A stretch of DNA of 43,347 nt from Aliitabrizicola sp031425325 (GCA_031425325.1 JANPJD010000139.1:1-43347), one strand, 5' to 3'; shown: positions 26,071-35,620, counted from the first letter of the stretch. Translations and numbers: made by a program. Notes: generated by a model not told the origin, from the letters alone.

Positions 26071-26652
26071 ATGTCCTGGACCGACGAGCGCGTCGAGACC
26101 CTGAAGAAGATGTGGGGCGACGGGCAATCCGCTTCGCAGATCGCCAAGGAGCTTGGCGGCGTGACGCGCAACGCGGTGATCGGCAAGGTCCACCGGCTTG
26201 GCCTGTCGAACCGCGTCGGCGGCAAGCCCGACGAGGACGAGGCCGTGGCGGCCCCCGAGATGCCCGGCGTCGAGGCGGCGGCTCCCGAGCCGCGCGCCGC
26301 CGAGCCGCGCCCGGCCGAGGCCCGCCCCACGATCCCGCCGGGCGGGGCGACGGTTACGCCGCTTCCGATCCGCAAGGCGATCATCCCCGCTGGACAGCCG
26401 CTGCCGCCCCAGCCCTCGGCCAACGAGATCAGCCCCGAGGTCCTGGCCTCGGTCCGCGAGGTCGAGAAGCATGCCAAGCGCCTGACGCTGATGGAACTGA
26501 CCGAGCGGACCTGCAAATGGCCGATCGGCGATCCGGCGACCGACGACTTCTGGTTCTGCGGCCTGCCGACGCAGGCGGGCAAGCCTTATTGCGACGCGCA
26601 TGTCGGCGTCGCCTTCCAGCCGATGAGCGCGCGACGCGACCGTCGCCGCTAA
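26071..26652 (+). CDS. gcrA: GcrA cell-cycle regulator
   Basis: GcrA is an alphaproteobacterial sigma70-binding transcription factor whose target promoters are read out through GANTC methylation. The 193-residue product starts MSWTDERVETLKKMWGDG, followed by the helix-turn-helix-like SASQIAKELGGVTRNAVIGKVHRLGLSNR. A Pro/Ala/Glu-rich linker (about 55-110) leads to the conserved C-terminal LTERTCKWPIGDP and FWFCG-Y/CDAH Cys-containing region. ATG 26071 gives the exact family N terminus. It is monocistronic, divergent from argD, and its stop lies three bases from the convergent AsmA-like stop. Confidence 0.95.
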   Translation: MSWTDERVETLKKMWGDGQSASQIAKELGGVTRNAVIGKVHRLGLSNRVGGKPDEDEAVAAPEMPGVEAAAPEPRAAEPRPAEARPTIPPGGATVTPLPIRKAIIPAGQPLPPQPSANEISPEVLASVREVEKHAKRLTLMELTERTCKWPIGDPATDDFWFCGLPTQAGKPYCDAHVGVAFQPMSARRDRRR

Positions 26653-26655
26653 GGG

Positions 26656-28725
26656 CTACTCGAGCCCGAGAAGCTGGTTCAGGGCGCGTTCGGCCTCGTT
26701 CTGCAGGGCCTCTTCGGCGGTAAGGGGCGGCGCCGCCGGCGCAGGTTCGGCCAGCGGGTCGGGCGCGGCGGGCGCGGGCGGGGGCGGCGCGTCCGTCGTG
26801 CCGCCGCCGAATAGGCCGCCAAGTCCTTCCAGCCCCTCGATCCCGCCAAGTTCCTCGCGCAGCTTGTCCTCGATCTCGGTCCGGGCACGCTCTTCGAAGC
26901 GTTGCGCTTCCTCCTCGAGACGACGCCGCGCGACCGACTCGAGGTCTGGGCGGATGCTCGGGCTGGCCCAGGGGCCCGAGATGCGGATCGGGATCTGCGC
27001 GTCGATATCGAGCGGGTTGCCCCGCAGCGACAGCGGCACGACCCGGTAGTCGAGGCTTTGCGCGCCGATGTCGACCGTGCCGCTGCCCGAGGCGGTGACG
27101 AGCGGCGCCGTCAGCGCGAGGTCGCCGTTCCGCAGCACGCCGCCCTCCACCGCGAAGGTGCCGGTCAGCGCGTCGAAGACGGTGCTGGCGCCATCGTCCT
27201 CGGCCGCGTCCTGACCGAAGCTTGCGACCAGACGCTCGAGGTCGAAGCCAGCGACCGCCCCGTCGCGGAAGGCGAGGCTGCCATCGCCCGAGAGGCTTCG
27301 CATCAGCGCGTCCATGCTGCCGCCCGCGCCGAGAAGGTTGATCCGAAGATCGCCGGTACCGCTGACCCGCTGATACCCGGCAAGGTCGGACAGGAACGGC
27401 TGAAGCGCCAGCCCCGCCATCGACAGCGTGACGCGCGACGAGAAGCCATCGCGGGCGTTCGCGATCACCTGTCCCGACAGCGTGCCGCCGTAGCCCTGCA
27501 CCTCGCGCAGGTCCATCACGGCGCGGGCGCGGTCGATGGTGACGCCGAGGCGCGCGGGGCCAAGATTCAGCGGACCCACGCGCAGGCTTTCGGCGGCAAG
27601 CGATATCTCGGCGTCGAGCACGCCGAGGCCGCTTGCGTCGATCGGCGCGGTGGACCAGCCGCCCGATGCACCGCCCGCGCCGCCCCCCGCACCACCGCCA
27701 GACGGGCTTTCGGCGGCCGCGAAGGCCAGCGCGCCCGCCGAAAGTTGCGCGGTCAGCTTGGGCCGCGTCTCGCCGGGGACGAGGTCGAAGGCGCCCGTCA
27801 GGCGGTTGTCGTCGAGCGTAACGACGCCGTCGCGCAGGTGGACCGAGCCTTCGGCGGTCAGCGTCAGCGCGCCCGAGGCTGCGATGCTGCGCCGGCCAAG
27901 CCCCTCGGGCAGGTCGGGCGCGGATTGGCCGAGCACGGCAAAGAGCGCGCCGAGGTCCGAGAGGTCCGCTTCGACCGCGCCCTCGCCCGCAAAGGGCGAC
28001 AGGCCGAGGCGCCCGTCGAAGCCGATGCGCGAGTCCCCTGCCGTCGCCGTCAGCGCGACCGGCACGACGCGGCCCTCGAGCGCATCGGCAAAACCCGACA
28101 CCTGCCCCGTGACGGTCACCGGACGGTCGCGGAAGCGCGCCGAGAGGTCTACCTCGGCCTGCCCCTGAAAGTCGGGCACGCGCAGGGCAAGGTCGATGGC
28201 CTCGATGCGCGTCTCGGTGCCGCGGCCCCGGTCGGCGTAAAGGACGGTGCCACCCCGGACGAGCGCCTCGTCGATGGTGAAGGGCGTGCGTGCGGTGGAA
28301 GGGGCCGTGCCGCCGTCAGCGGGGGCGGCCGGAGTTGCCTCGGGCGCGAAGGCCCAGTTGACGCGCCCGTCACCCGCCCGTTCCAGGAGCAGGCGCGGCT
28401 CGACCAGCTCGATCCCCGTCACGCGCACCGTGCCGCCGATCAGCGCGGCCATGTCGACGGCGACCGACAGGGACTGCGCGGTCAGCATCGGACCCGCTTC
28501 GGACCAGTCGGCGTTGGCGAGCGTCACCGGCCCGGTGCGGACGCCAAGCTGCGGCCAGACGGTCGGGCTGACATCACCCTCGAAGGTCAGGGTGCGGCCC
28601 GTCGCCTTGCGGAACTCTGCCGCGGCGAGGCGGGCAACCGTCTCGGTCGGGATCAGAAACAGCGCCGCCACGCCCAAAAGGACCAGCAGCACCAGCGCCC
28701 CGACGATCCGCATCAGCCACCGCAT
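26656..28725 (-). CDS. AsmA-family inner-membrane/periplasmic protein
   Basis: The 689-residue protein has an N-terminal membrane anchor (about 5-26: IVGALVLLVLLGVAALFLIP) followed by the AsmA domain FRKATGRTLTFEGDVSP..WP.LGVR. A long beta-rich periplasmic body follows, with a Gly-rich linker (SGGGAGGGAGGASGG) mid-way. The C-terminal AsmA_2 region DALTGTFAVEGGVLRNGDL..TAP ends in RISGPWASPSIRPDL, and a coiled segment and Pro/Ala-rich tail complete it. AsmA-like proteins are bridge-like lipid carriers or outer-membrane biogenesis factors. ATG 28725 has GGGAGG upstream. Confidence 0.9.
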   Translation of the reverse strand: MRWLMRIVGALVLLVLLGVAALFLIPTETVARLAAAEFRKATGRTLTFEGDVSPTVWPQLGVRTGPVTLANADWSEAGPMLTAQSLSVAVDMAALIGGTVRVTGIELVEPRLLLERAGDGRVNWAFAPEATPAAPADGGTAPSTARTPFTIDEALVRGGTVLYADRGRGTETRIEAIDLALRVPDFQGQAEVDLSARFRDRPVTVTGQVSGFADALEGRVVPVALTATAGDSRIGFDGRLGLSPFAGEGAVEADLSDLGALFAVLGQSAPDLPEGLGRRSIAASGALTLTAEGSVHLRDGVVTLDDNRLTGAFDLVPGETRPKLTAQLSAGALAFAAAESPSGGGAGGGAGGASGGWSTAPIDASGLGVLDAEISLAAESLRVGPLNLGPARLGVTIDRARAVMDLREVQGYGGTLSGQVIANARDGFSSRVTLSMAGLALQPFLSDLAGYQRVSGTGDLRINLLGAGGSMDALMRSLSGDGSLAFRDGAVAGFDLERLVASFGQDAAEDDGASTVFDALTGTFAVEGGVLRNGDLALTAPLVTASGSGTVDIGAQSLDYRVVPLSLRGNPLDIDAQIPIRISGPWASPSIRPDLESVARRRLEEEAQRFEERARTEIEDKLREELGGIEGLEGLGGLFGGGTTDAPPPPAPAAPDPLAEPAPAAPPLTAEEALQNEAERALNQLLGLE

Positions 28726-28754
28726 CGACGCCTCCCGCAAACGGACAGGGGCCA

Positions 28755-28782
28755 GACTAGGGCCGCGCCCGGCGGGCAACAA
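28755..28782 (-). promoter_or_regulatory. Candidate promoter of the AsmA-like gene
   Basis: On the minus strand, TTGTTG (28782-28777), a 16-base spacer and CTAGTC (28760-28755), 29 bases before the ATG. It matches the recurring promoter layout. Confidence 0.45.
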
Positions 28783-28812
28783 GCCCGCGCGGCACGGCCC
28801 ACGCGATCGTGC

Positions 28813-29616
28813 CTAAAGGCGGATCAGCGGTAGCCCTGCGATGGCCTGGGCAAAGACGGCGGCGGTCAGTGCGACATACCCGACACCCCCCGCCGCAACG
28901 ACCCGGGGGGACCAACCGCTGCGGTCGGCCAAGAGGCCCAGCAGCGGCAGCGCCTGCATGGCGTGCAGCGCAAGGAAATGCGCGGGCCGCAGGTCGCCGA
29001 CCGTGCCGGACCAGCCGAACACCGGCCAGCTTGGCGCGCCCGGGGGCGGCTGGCCGACGAAATGCCCGCCATTCGACGACAGATACCCCGCCGTCACGAT
29101 CGTCAGAACCGTGGAAAGCCCGAAGCCCGTCAGCACGCCAAGGCGCAGGCCAGGTCGCATCGCGGCCTCGTGGTCGCGCCATGCGAGGACCCCGACAAGC
29201 GCCACCACGAGCATCAGCGACACCGCGCCGACGCCCATTAGGCTGTACATCCGGATGCGGAACGGGTCGGCGAAGTTGAAATGCGACGCGACCCCCTGCC
29301 CCGCCGAGGCGATCAGATAGGCCATCTCGCCGATCATCGCGACGACCGCGACGCCAAGGCCGATCCGAAGCACCCAGGCCCGGCGCGCCGCCGGACCCAT
29401 GCGGTCGACGACGAGCGCGAGCGTGCCGAAGTAGAGCGCGAAGGACACCGCGAACTTGAGCGGCTTGACCCAGACATTCGTGACACCCAGCGTCCGGGTG
29501 TCCACGACAAGGCCCGCCACCGTGATCGCGCAGAGGCCGAGCGAGAGGCCGACCATAGGCCACATCTGGTCGGCCATCGTCCGGGGCGGCGAGGCGGGAA
29601 AGGTCGCGGCGATCAT
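28813..29616 (-). CDS. Multi-span integral membrane protein of unknown function
   Basis: The 267-residue protein has about seven predicted membrane helices. Short conserved-looking loops are WVKPLKFAVSF, GEMAYLIASAGQGVASHFN, FRIRMYSLMG, and SSNGGHFVGQPPPG followed by LRPAHFLALHAMQ. Several His and Arg sit at membrane edges (SHFN, RPAHF, LHAMQ), as in heme- or quinone-handling membrane proteins, but that is speculation. It starts at ATG 29616, overlapping the stop of the ABA4-like gene (ATGA), so the two very probably work together. Confidence 0.75.
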   Translation of the reverse strand: MIAATFPASPPRTMADQMWPMVGLSLGLCAITVAGLVVDTRTLGVTNVWVKPLKFAVSFALYFGTLALVVDRMGPAARRAWVLRIGLGVAVVAMIGEMAYLIASAGQGVASHFNFADPFRIRMYSLMGVGAVSLMLVVALVGVLAWRDHEAAMRPGLRLGVLTGFGLSTVLTIVTAGYLSSNGGHFVGQPPPGAPSWPVFGWSGTVGDLRPAHFLALHAMQALPLLGLLADRSGWSPRVVAAGGVGYVALTAAVFAQAIAGLPLIRL

Positions 29617-30059
29617 GCCGCACCGCCCAGCGCCGGAACGCAGCCGCACAGCTTGGCGCCGCCCTCGACCATCAGGCCCAAGAGCAGGCCCATCGGGCCG
29701 AACATCAGGATCGACAGAAGGATCGGCGCCTGGATCACGCGGTGGACCCCGGCGCGATCAAGACGCTCGGCCACGAAGCAGCCGATCAAAAGGTCGAAGG
29801 CGAGGAAATGGACCCAACCCGCCAGCAGCAGCGGCTCGGTCTGAAACAGGGCGCGCACGGCGGCGAGCGTGTCGTAGCCGCCTTCGGCGGTGAAGAAATA
29901 CGCCAGCATCAGCCCGGAATAGAGCGCCGAAAGCGTCAGCGGCACCGCCAGCCGGGGCACGACGCCCAACCATGCGATGCGTCGGGGGGCGAGGATCAGC
30001 ACGGCCCACCCGAGCATCGCGGCCTGCCCCGCATAGCCGAAAACGACGTCCCAATCCAT
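29613..30059 (-). CDS. ABA4-like (DUF4281) membrane protein
   Basis: The 148-residue protein has four predicted helices with the ABA4 family pattern: an N-terminal helix, ..L.PR.....VV.R..VPL.LSALYSGL, then AGWVHFLAFDLLIGCFVAERLDRAGVHR with the invariant WxHxxxFDLxxG, and a final GPMGLLLGL helix. Plant ABA4 is needed for neoxanthin synthesis; the bacterial proteins are not characterised as far as I know. The next gene overlaps by four bases. The promoter and a perfect palindrome lie just upstream, shared with the divergent TetR gene. Confidence 0.82.
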   Translation of the reverse strand: MDWDVVFGYAGQAAMLGWAVLILAPRRIAWLGVVPRLAVPLTLSALYSGLMLAYFFTAEGGYDTLAAVRALFQTEPLLLAGWVHFLAFDLLIGCFVAERLDRAGVHRVIQAPILLSILMFGPMGLLLGLMVEGGAKLCGCVPALGGAA

Positions 30060-30072
30060 TCCGCCCCCCATG

Positions 30073-30085
30073 TTTACAGCGTAAA
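30073..30085. promoter_or_regulatory. Palindromic operator candidate between ABA4-like and TetR genes
   Basis: TTTAC-AGC-GTAAA is a perfect 5-3-5 inverted repeat. It begins at the -10 box and covers the likely start of transcription for the minus-strand membrane operon. This is a classic place for repression, probably by the adjacent TetR protein. Confidence 0.55.
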
Positions 30086-30112
30086 TATGCCGGGCGAGCT
30101 GTGAGCGGTCAA
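30084..30112 (-). promoter_or_regulatory. Candidate promoter of the ABA4-like operon
   Basis: On the minus strand, TTGACC (30112-30107), a 17-base spacer and CATATT (30089-30084), 24 bases before the ATG at 30059. The -10 overlaps the palindrome by two bases. Confidence 0.55.
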
Positions 30113-30118
30113 GCGGAT

Positions 30119-30150
30119 ATTGACAGTGGAAACACATTGACAGTGGAAAC
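30119..30150 (+). repeat. Tandem direct repeats upstream of the TetR gene
   Basis: ATTGACAGTGGAAAC occurs at 30119-30133 and again at 30136-30150 (period 17). Each copy carries a consensus TTGACA. They may be paired regulator sites or a duplicated -35 region for the TetR gene at 30172; I see no good -10 box. Confidence 0.7.
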
Positions 30151-30171
30151 GGGGGGCGTCAGTCAGGCGCA

Positions 30172-30774
30172 ATGAACCGCCCCTACCATCACGGCGATCT
30201 GAAGCATGCGCTGGTCGAGGCGGGCCTTGCGCTGCTTGAGGAGGGCGGGCTTGCGGCGCTGACCCTGCGCGCCTGTGCGGCGCGCGCAGGCGTCAGCCAT
30301 GCGGCCCCGAAGAACCATTTCGGCTCGCTGCACGGGCTGGTCACGGCCATTGCCGCCGAAGGCTTCCGCCGCCACGCGATCTTCATGCGCGAAGGGCTGG
30401 CCGCCGGGGCCGCCCCTGGCGAGCGGCTTCACGCGGCACTCGAGGGCTATGTGCGCTTCGCTACCGAACACCCCCACCTGTTCGAACTGATGTTTTCGCC
30501 CAGCTATCCCGATTTCGCCGACCCCGAGTTGCGCGCCTCGGCGTCAGAGAGCTACGCAGTGCTCCGCGACGTGGCGACCGGGCTCGACTGGGACAAGGCG
30601 GACGCGCCGGGCGCGCAGCAACGCGCCGAGATGATGCTTTGGTCGCTGGTCCACGGCTATGCGATCCTGTCGCTGTCGGGCCAGTTCTCGCAAGGCGGCG
30701 CCTGCGCGCCAGTGTTTGCCGTGACCGAGATCGCGCCCGCCTTCGGCTACCGCGCGCCGACTGCCGAAACCTGA
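30172..30774 (+). CDS. TetR/AcrR-family transcriptional regulator
   Basis: The 200-residue protein has an N-terminal TetR helix-turn-helix (YHHGDLKHALVEAG, then LTLRACAARAGVSHAAPKNHFGSLHGL). The C-terminal ligand/dimer domain is of the WHG type (RYVRFATEHPHLFELMF-like, here GYVRFATEHPHLFELMF, and LWSLVHGYAIL). It is divergent from the ABA4-like operon and separated by 112 bp with palindromic and repeated sites, so local repression and autoregulation are likely. ATG 30172 lacks a strong ribosome-binding site. Its last 28 bases overlap the convergent olsA gene. Confidence 0.9.
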   Translation: MNRPYHHGDLKHALVEAGLALLEEGGLAALTLRACAARAGVSHAAPKNHFGSLHGLVTAIAAEGFRRHAIFMREGLAAGAAPGERLHAALEGYVRFATEHPHLFELMFSPSYPDFADPELRASASESYAVLRDVATGLDWDKADAPGAQQRAEMMLWSLVHGYAILSLSGQFSQGGACAPVFAVTEIAPAFGYRAPTAET

Positions 30775-31610
30775 TCCGTCAGGGCGACACCGCCTGCGGG
30801 GTGGGCGGCGCGAACCCGGCCTTCGGCCCAGCGGGCAAGCGCCTTGCGGTCGGCGAAGGCCGAGACGGGGGCGGGCGCGTGGAGCACGACCTCGACCCGC
30901 CCGCCGCGCGGGGCGGCGAGGACGGCCAGAAGATGCGGCGCAAAGGCCATGTCGCCCCACCAGCCGAGGAAGCGGGGATCGCGGCCCGGCGGGGCGTGGT
31001 AGATCACCGTCGCAGGCTGGATCGCGATCCGCTCGCGCAGGTCGGGGGCGAGGAAGGCCGCGAACAGCGTCGACTTGAACGGCAGGACGCGGCGCGTGTC
31101 GGTGCTTGTTCCTTCGGGGAAGAACAGCAGTCGGTGCCCCGCGCGCAGCCGCGCCTCGAACACGTCTTGCTGCGCCCGTGCCTCGACCCCGCGACGGGCG
31201 ATGAAGACGGTGCCTGTGGCGCGCGCCAGCCAGCCGATGCCGGGCCAGCCCGCCACCTCGGATTTCGAGACGAAGAACACCCGGTCGACCGCGTTCAGCA
31301 CGAAGATGTCGAGCCAAGAGCCGTGATTGGCGACGATGGCCCCCTCGTGCGCCATCGGCAGGCCCCGCACCACCAGACGCAACCCGAGCAGGCGCAGCGC
31401 AAGACGGCAGACCCCCTGCGTGACGAAGGGCGTCACGGGCCGCCGCAGGCCGCAGAGCGGGGCCTCGACGAGGCGCAGCGCCAGAAGCACGATCAGGCCG
31501 CCATAGACCGTCGCCGCCAGCAGCGGGCCGCGCCAGACTAGGCGCAGCCACCCCGCCGGGCCGGGCCGCGCCAGCGCCATCGGGGCCTCGCGCCAGCCCT
31601 GCCCGGTCAT
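30747..31610 (-). CDS. olsA: Lyso-ornithine lipid O-acyltransferase (PlsC family)
   Basis: The 287-residue membrane acyltransferase has an N-terminal hydrophobic anchor (about 28-48), the catalytic NHGSWLD (NHx4D; His96, Asp101) and the substrate-binding FPEGTS motif at about 169. PlsC proteins acylate lysophosphatidate; because the gene directly follows olsB with an ATGA overlap (31607-31610), the second step of ornithine-lipid synthesis is the better inference. A general 1-acylglycerol-3-phosphate acyltransferase role is possible. Its 3' end overlaps the TetR gene. Confidence 0.88.
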   Translation of the reverse strand: MTGQGWREAPMALARPGPAGWLRLVWRGPLLAATVYGGLIVLLALRLVEAPLCGLRRPVTPFVTQGVCRLALRLLGLRLVVRGLPMAHEGAIVANHGSWLDIFVLNAVDRVFFVSKSEVAGWPGIGWLARATGTVFIARRGVEARAQQDVFEARLRAGHRLLFFPEGTSTDTRRVLPFKSTLFAAFLAPDLRERIAIQPATVIYHAPPGRDPRFLGWWGDMAFAPHLLAVLAAPRGGRVEVVLHAPAPVSAFADRKALARWAEGRVRAAHPAGGVALTDQVSAVGAR

Positions 31611-32392
31611 GCAGGCGCGCCCTGCTTTCGCAGGTAGAAGTCACGGTGCCGCTGCGACATGCGCGCCGTGTCCATCACAAGACAGACATCCGTCGTATTG
31701 AAGGCGTGGTCGATCCACGCCCCCTCGCCCACGAAGCCGCCAAGCCGGAGATACGCCTTGATGAGGGCCGGCGTCTCGATCATCGCGGCGCGCCGGTCGA
31801 TACGCTCGGGCGGCACAAGGTCCATCCGCTGCCGCGCGGGCCCCAGCGCACGGACACGCAGATCGGGCGGGGCAAGGTGCATGTGGTGCAGGTACGACAA
31901 CGGCATGGCGAGGCGCGCAATGTCGGTGCCGTGAAAGCTTGCGACGCCGAACAGGACCTCGATCCCGCGGGCGAGGACATAGTCGGCAAGGCCGTTCCAG
32001 AGGTGAAACATCGCCGTGCCGCCGCGATACTCGGCCCGCACGCAGGACCGCCCGAGTTCCAGCAGCGGCCGCCCCGTCGCGCGCAGGGCGGTCAGGTCAT
32101 ATTCGGTTTCGGAATAGAACCGCTCGCCTGGGCCGAGACGTGCGCCGGGCAGAAGCCGGTAGACGCCCACCACATCGTCGAGCGTGCCCGCATCCCGTTC
32201 GGGGTCGATCAGCAGCAGATGGTCGAACAGCGGGTCGAGCCGGTCCGCCTCGAGCCGGGCCGCATGGTCGACCATCGGGCCGTCACCGCCAAGTTCCTCG
32301 ACGAACACCGCATAGCGCAGTCGCTGCGCGGCCATCAGATCGCGCGTGTCCGAGGCCAGTCGAAGCACGAGGGGCCGATCGTCGACGATCAT
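31607..32392 (-). CDS. olsB: L-ornithine N-alpha-acyltransferase
   Basis: OlsB transfers a 3-hydroxyacyl chain from ACP to ornithine, the first step of ornithine-lipid synthesis. The 261-residue product has the GNAT-like N-acyltransferase layout: RLASDTRDLMAAQRLRYAVFVEELG, YRLLPG, FYSETEYDL, LELGRSCVRAEYRGG, then FGVASFHGTD and a C-terminal IKAYLRLGGFVGEGAWID region, all typical of OlsB. ATG 32392 is the start. It is operonic with olsA. Ornithine lipids partly replace phospholipids in Rhodobacteraceae. Confidence 0.92.
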   Translation of the reverse strand: MIVDDRPLVLRLASDTRDLMAAQRLRYAVFVEELGGDGPMVDHAARLEADRLDPLFDHLLLIDPERDAGTLDDVVGVYRLLPGARLGPGERFYSETEYDLTALRATGRPLLELGRSCVRAEYRGGTAMFHLWNGLADYVLARGIEVLFGVASFHGTDIARLAMPLSYLHHMHLAPPDLRVRALGPARQRMDLVPPERIDRRAAMIETPALIKAYLRLGGFVGEGAWIDHAFNTTDVCLVMDTARMSQRHRDFYLRKQGAPA

Positions 32393-32442
32393 GCGGGAGC
32401 AACCGATCCGTTCACGCCGACCCCATCGACCGGCGCGCGCTG

Positions 32443-32471
32443 GACTTACGCAGTCAGGGGCGAATATGCAA
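32443..32471 (-). promoter_or_regulatory. Candidate promoter of olsB-olsA
   Basis: On the minus strand, TTGCAT (32471-32466), a 17-base spacer and TAAGTC (32448-32443), 50 bases before the olsB ATG. Confidence 0.35.
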
Positions 32472-32543
32472 CAGCGGGACGGGCCGAAACAGCGGCCACA
32501 CTCGGGCGTTGATCGACCGCAGGTTGCGCGCGTAAGGTCCCGC

Positions 32544-32717
32544 TCACCGGTCCCAGACCGGCTCGAGCTTCACCTGCGACCCTTCGATCACGACCTTGCC
32601 CGCATTCTCGAAGTTGACCGTGATACGTTCGCCGATGCGCGACTGAACCTGGCCCAGCCCCCAGTCGGGGCGACCGGGATGGCGCACGATCATGCCGGGC
32701 TCGAGAACCGTGTTCAT
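32544..32717 (-). CDS. DUF3553 small protein
   Basis: The 57-residue protein opens MNTVLEPGMIVRHPGRPDWGLGQVQS and ends in a beta-rich FENAGKVVI..VKLEPV. This is the DUF3553 pattern, with the W-G-x-G-x-V-Q core of a small SH3/Tudor-like or CarD-like barrel, often found in alphaproteobacteria. Its function is unknown; a nucleic-acid binding role is a guess from the fold resemblance. ATG 32717 has AGGA five bases upstream. It is divergent from chpT with 28 bases between the starts. Confidence 0.82.
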   Translation of the reverse strand: MNTVLEPGMIVRHPGRPDWGLGQVQSRIGERITVNFENAGKVVIEGSQVKLEPVWDR

Positions 32718-32745
32718 CCGTTCCTGTCCATTCCAGCGAGGCCCC

Positions 32746-33336
32746 ATGACCGACCGTATCGACCTCAGCGCCCTGATCGGCTCGCGCATCTGCCACGACC
32801 TGATCAGCCCGATCGGGGCAATCGGCAATGGTGTCGAACTTATGCTGATGGATGGTGCCGCCAAGGGGCCAGAACTGTCGCTGATCTCGGAAAGCGTGTC
32901 GAACGCCAATGCGCGCATCCGCTTTTTCCGCGTGGCCTTCGGGGCTGCGGGGGGCGATGCGCGGATCGCGCGCACCGAGGTGCACTCGATCCTGGCCGAG
33001 GTCTCGCGCGGCGGACGCACCCGGATCGACTGGGTGTCGTCGACCGACCTCGACCGGCGCGAAGTGAAGCTCGCCTTCCTCGCCATCCAGTGCCTCGAGA
33101 CGGCGATGCCCTGGGGCGGCCGCATCGTCGTCGAACAGGCCGAACGCTGGACCGTCACCGGGCAGGCCGCGCGGCTGAAGATCGACCTCGCGCTGTGGGA
33201 CATGCTGTCGACCCGCGCCTCGGCGGGGGTGACGGCGGCGCATGTGCATTTCGCGATCCTGCCCGACGAGATCGAGCGTCAGGGTCGCCGCCTGACCGTC
33301 GCCCTGAGCGAAAGCGAGGCGCGGCTCAGCTTCTGA
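32746..33336 (+). CDS. chpT: Histidine phosphotransferase ChpT
   Basis: ChpT passes phosphate from the hybrid kinase CckA to the response regulators CtrA and CpdR. In Rhodobacter this pathway controls motility and gene-transfer-agent production rather than essential cell-cycle events. The 196-residue product has the DHp helix LIGSRICHDLISPIGAIGN with the phospho-accepting His17, and a degenerate kinase-like C-terminal domain with no ATP-binding G boxes. ATG 32746 is preceded by GCGAGG. It is a single plus-strand gene divergent from the DUF3553 gene. Confidence 0.92.
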   Translation: MTDRIDLSALIGSRICHDLISPIGAIGNGVELMLMDGAAKGPELSLISESVSNANARIRFFRVAFGAAGGDARIARTEVHSILAEVSRGGRTRIDWVSSTDLDRREVKLAFLAIQCLETAMPWGGRIVVEQAERWTVTGQAARLKIDLALWDMLSTRASAGVTAAHVHFAILPDEIERQGRRLTVALSESEARLSF

Positions 33337-33345
33337 GCGGCGGCG

Positions 33346-33756
33346 CTAGCGCCGCAGCACCGGCTCGACCCGGCCGCCCGGCGGCGGCACCTGCGCCATC
33401 GGGCCATCCGCCCGCGCGGCGACGGGCTCGATCCAGCTGACGACGGGCTCGACCGGACCCGAGGCTGGCCGCGCGCGCCCGCCGACCTTGCCCGCCGCCC
33501 CCTCGCCCGCCAGCGCCCCGCGCTCGACCGCTTCGGCGATGCGCCGCAACAGGTCGTTGTTCTCGATCTGAAGCGCGATAGCGCCGCAGAAAGCGATCAC
33601 GAGGATCAGCCCCGCCGCCAGCACGACGGCCCCGAGGACGGCGCTTCCGCCCGCTTGCGTGTAGGCCGTGTATCCGGCCACGGCTGCGCCAAGGCACAAG
33701 ATCAACACGGCGGCTGAAAAGACCGACCGGAAGAGGCGGACGAGAAGTCTGGTCAT
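33346..33756 (-). CDS. Small membrane protein, hypothetical
   Basis: The 136-residue protein has two predicted membrane helices (about 9-30 and 38-62). A short basic/helical part (LQIENNDLLRRIAEAVERG) and a Pro/Gly/Val-rich low-complexity tail (PVEPVVSWIEPVAARAD and following) come after them. I do not recognise a family. ATG 33756 is chosen because the hydrophobic N terminus begins there. Convergent with chpT, it lies 55 bases after the glutamate dehydrogenase gene and could be co-transcribed with it. Confidence 0.6.
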   Translation of the reverse strand: MTRLLVRLFRSVFSAAVLILCLGAAVAGYTAYTQAGGSAVLGAVVLAAGLILVIAFCGAIALQIENNDLLRRIAEAVERGALAGEGAAGKVGGRARPASGPVEPVVSWIEPVAARADGPMAQVPPPGGRVEPVLRR

Positions 33757-33811
33757 GCGATGCACCCGGGCCGAACTGGACCGCCCGGATGTACCGCCCG
33801 GAGCCGAAAGG

Positions 33812-35242
<1,431 letters not shown>

Positions 35243-35620
35243 GTACGTCCTCCAGAGTCTGACGAGGCGCAAGGCGCACCTCTCTTGCAAGGCAGACTAG
35301 AGGGAAAGGTTTCTACTTTGGATGACAAAACGCCCATCGCGTAAAACTGGAGACATCCCCTTGTGGTCCGGGGATCTTCGATTCGAGCCGGACGTGAAGC
35401 GAGGCAGTCCCCGGCAGGCGGGACTTCGCCCATTGTCGGCAACCGACCGACAGTGCCCGCTCGGCAACCGGAACCGTTTCGGCGTCCCCTTCAAATCCTT
35501 ATCGGCGCAGCGCGTTGCCACATTTCTGCCCCAAGTCCCATGCTTCTGGAACAGTGGCAGATTGTGCCCTTCGGCGGAAACACGCCGAGGATCGACGAGT
35601 GAGACGGAAGGATTTTGAGC
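35243..35620. other. 378-bp divergent intergenic region, no gene supported
   Basis: It lies between the glutamate dehydrogenase and TadG-like starts. A relatively A/T-rich patch at about 35300-35350 contains TTGGAT (35318-35323) and TAAAAC (35342-35347), a possible plus-strand promoter with an 18-base spacer, and CTAGTC on the minus strand. An open frame at 35322-35618 has no recognisable protein character. GGAAGGA at 35606-35612 is the tadG ribosome-binding site. Confidence 0.5.

Noticed and set aside
35322..35618. A 98-codon frame before the TadG-like gene
   Set aside because: It has no ribosome-binding site of note, no hydrophobic or domain signature, and it overlaps the tadG leader. It looks like chance in a regulatory region.
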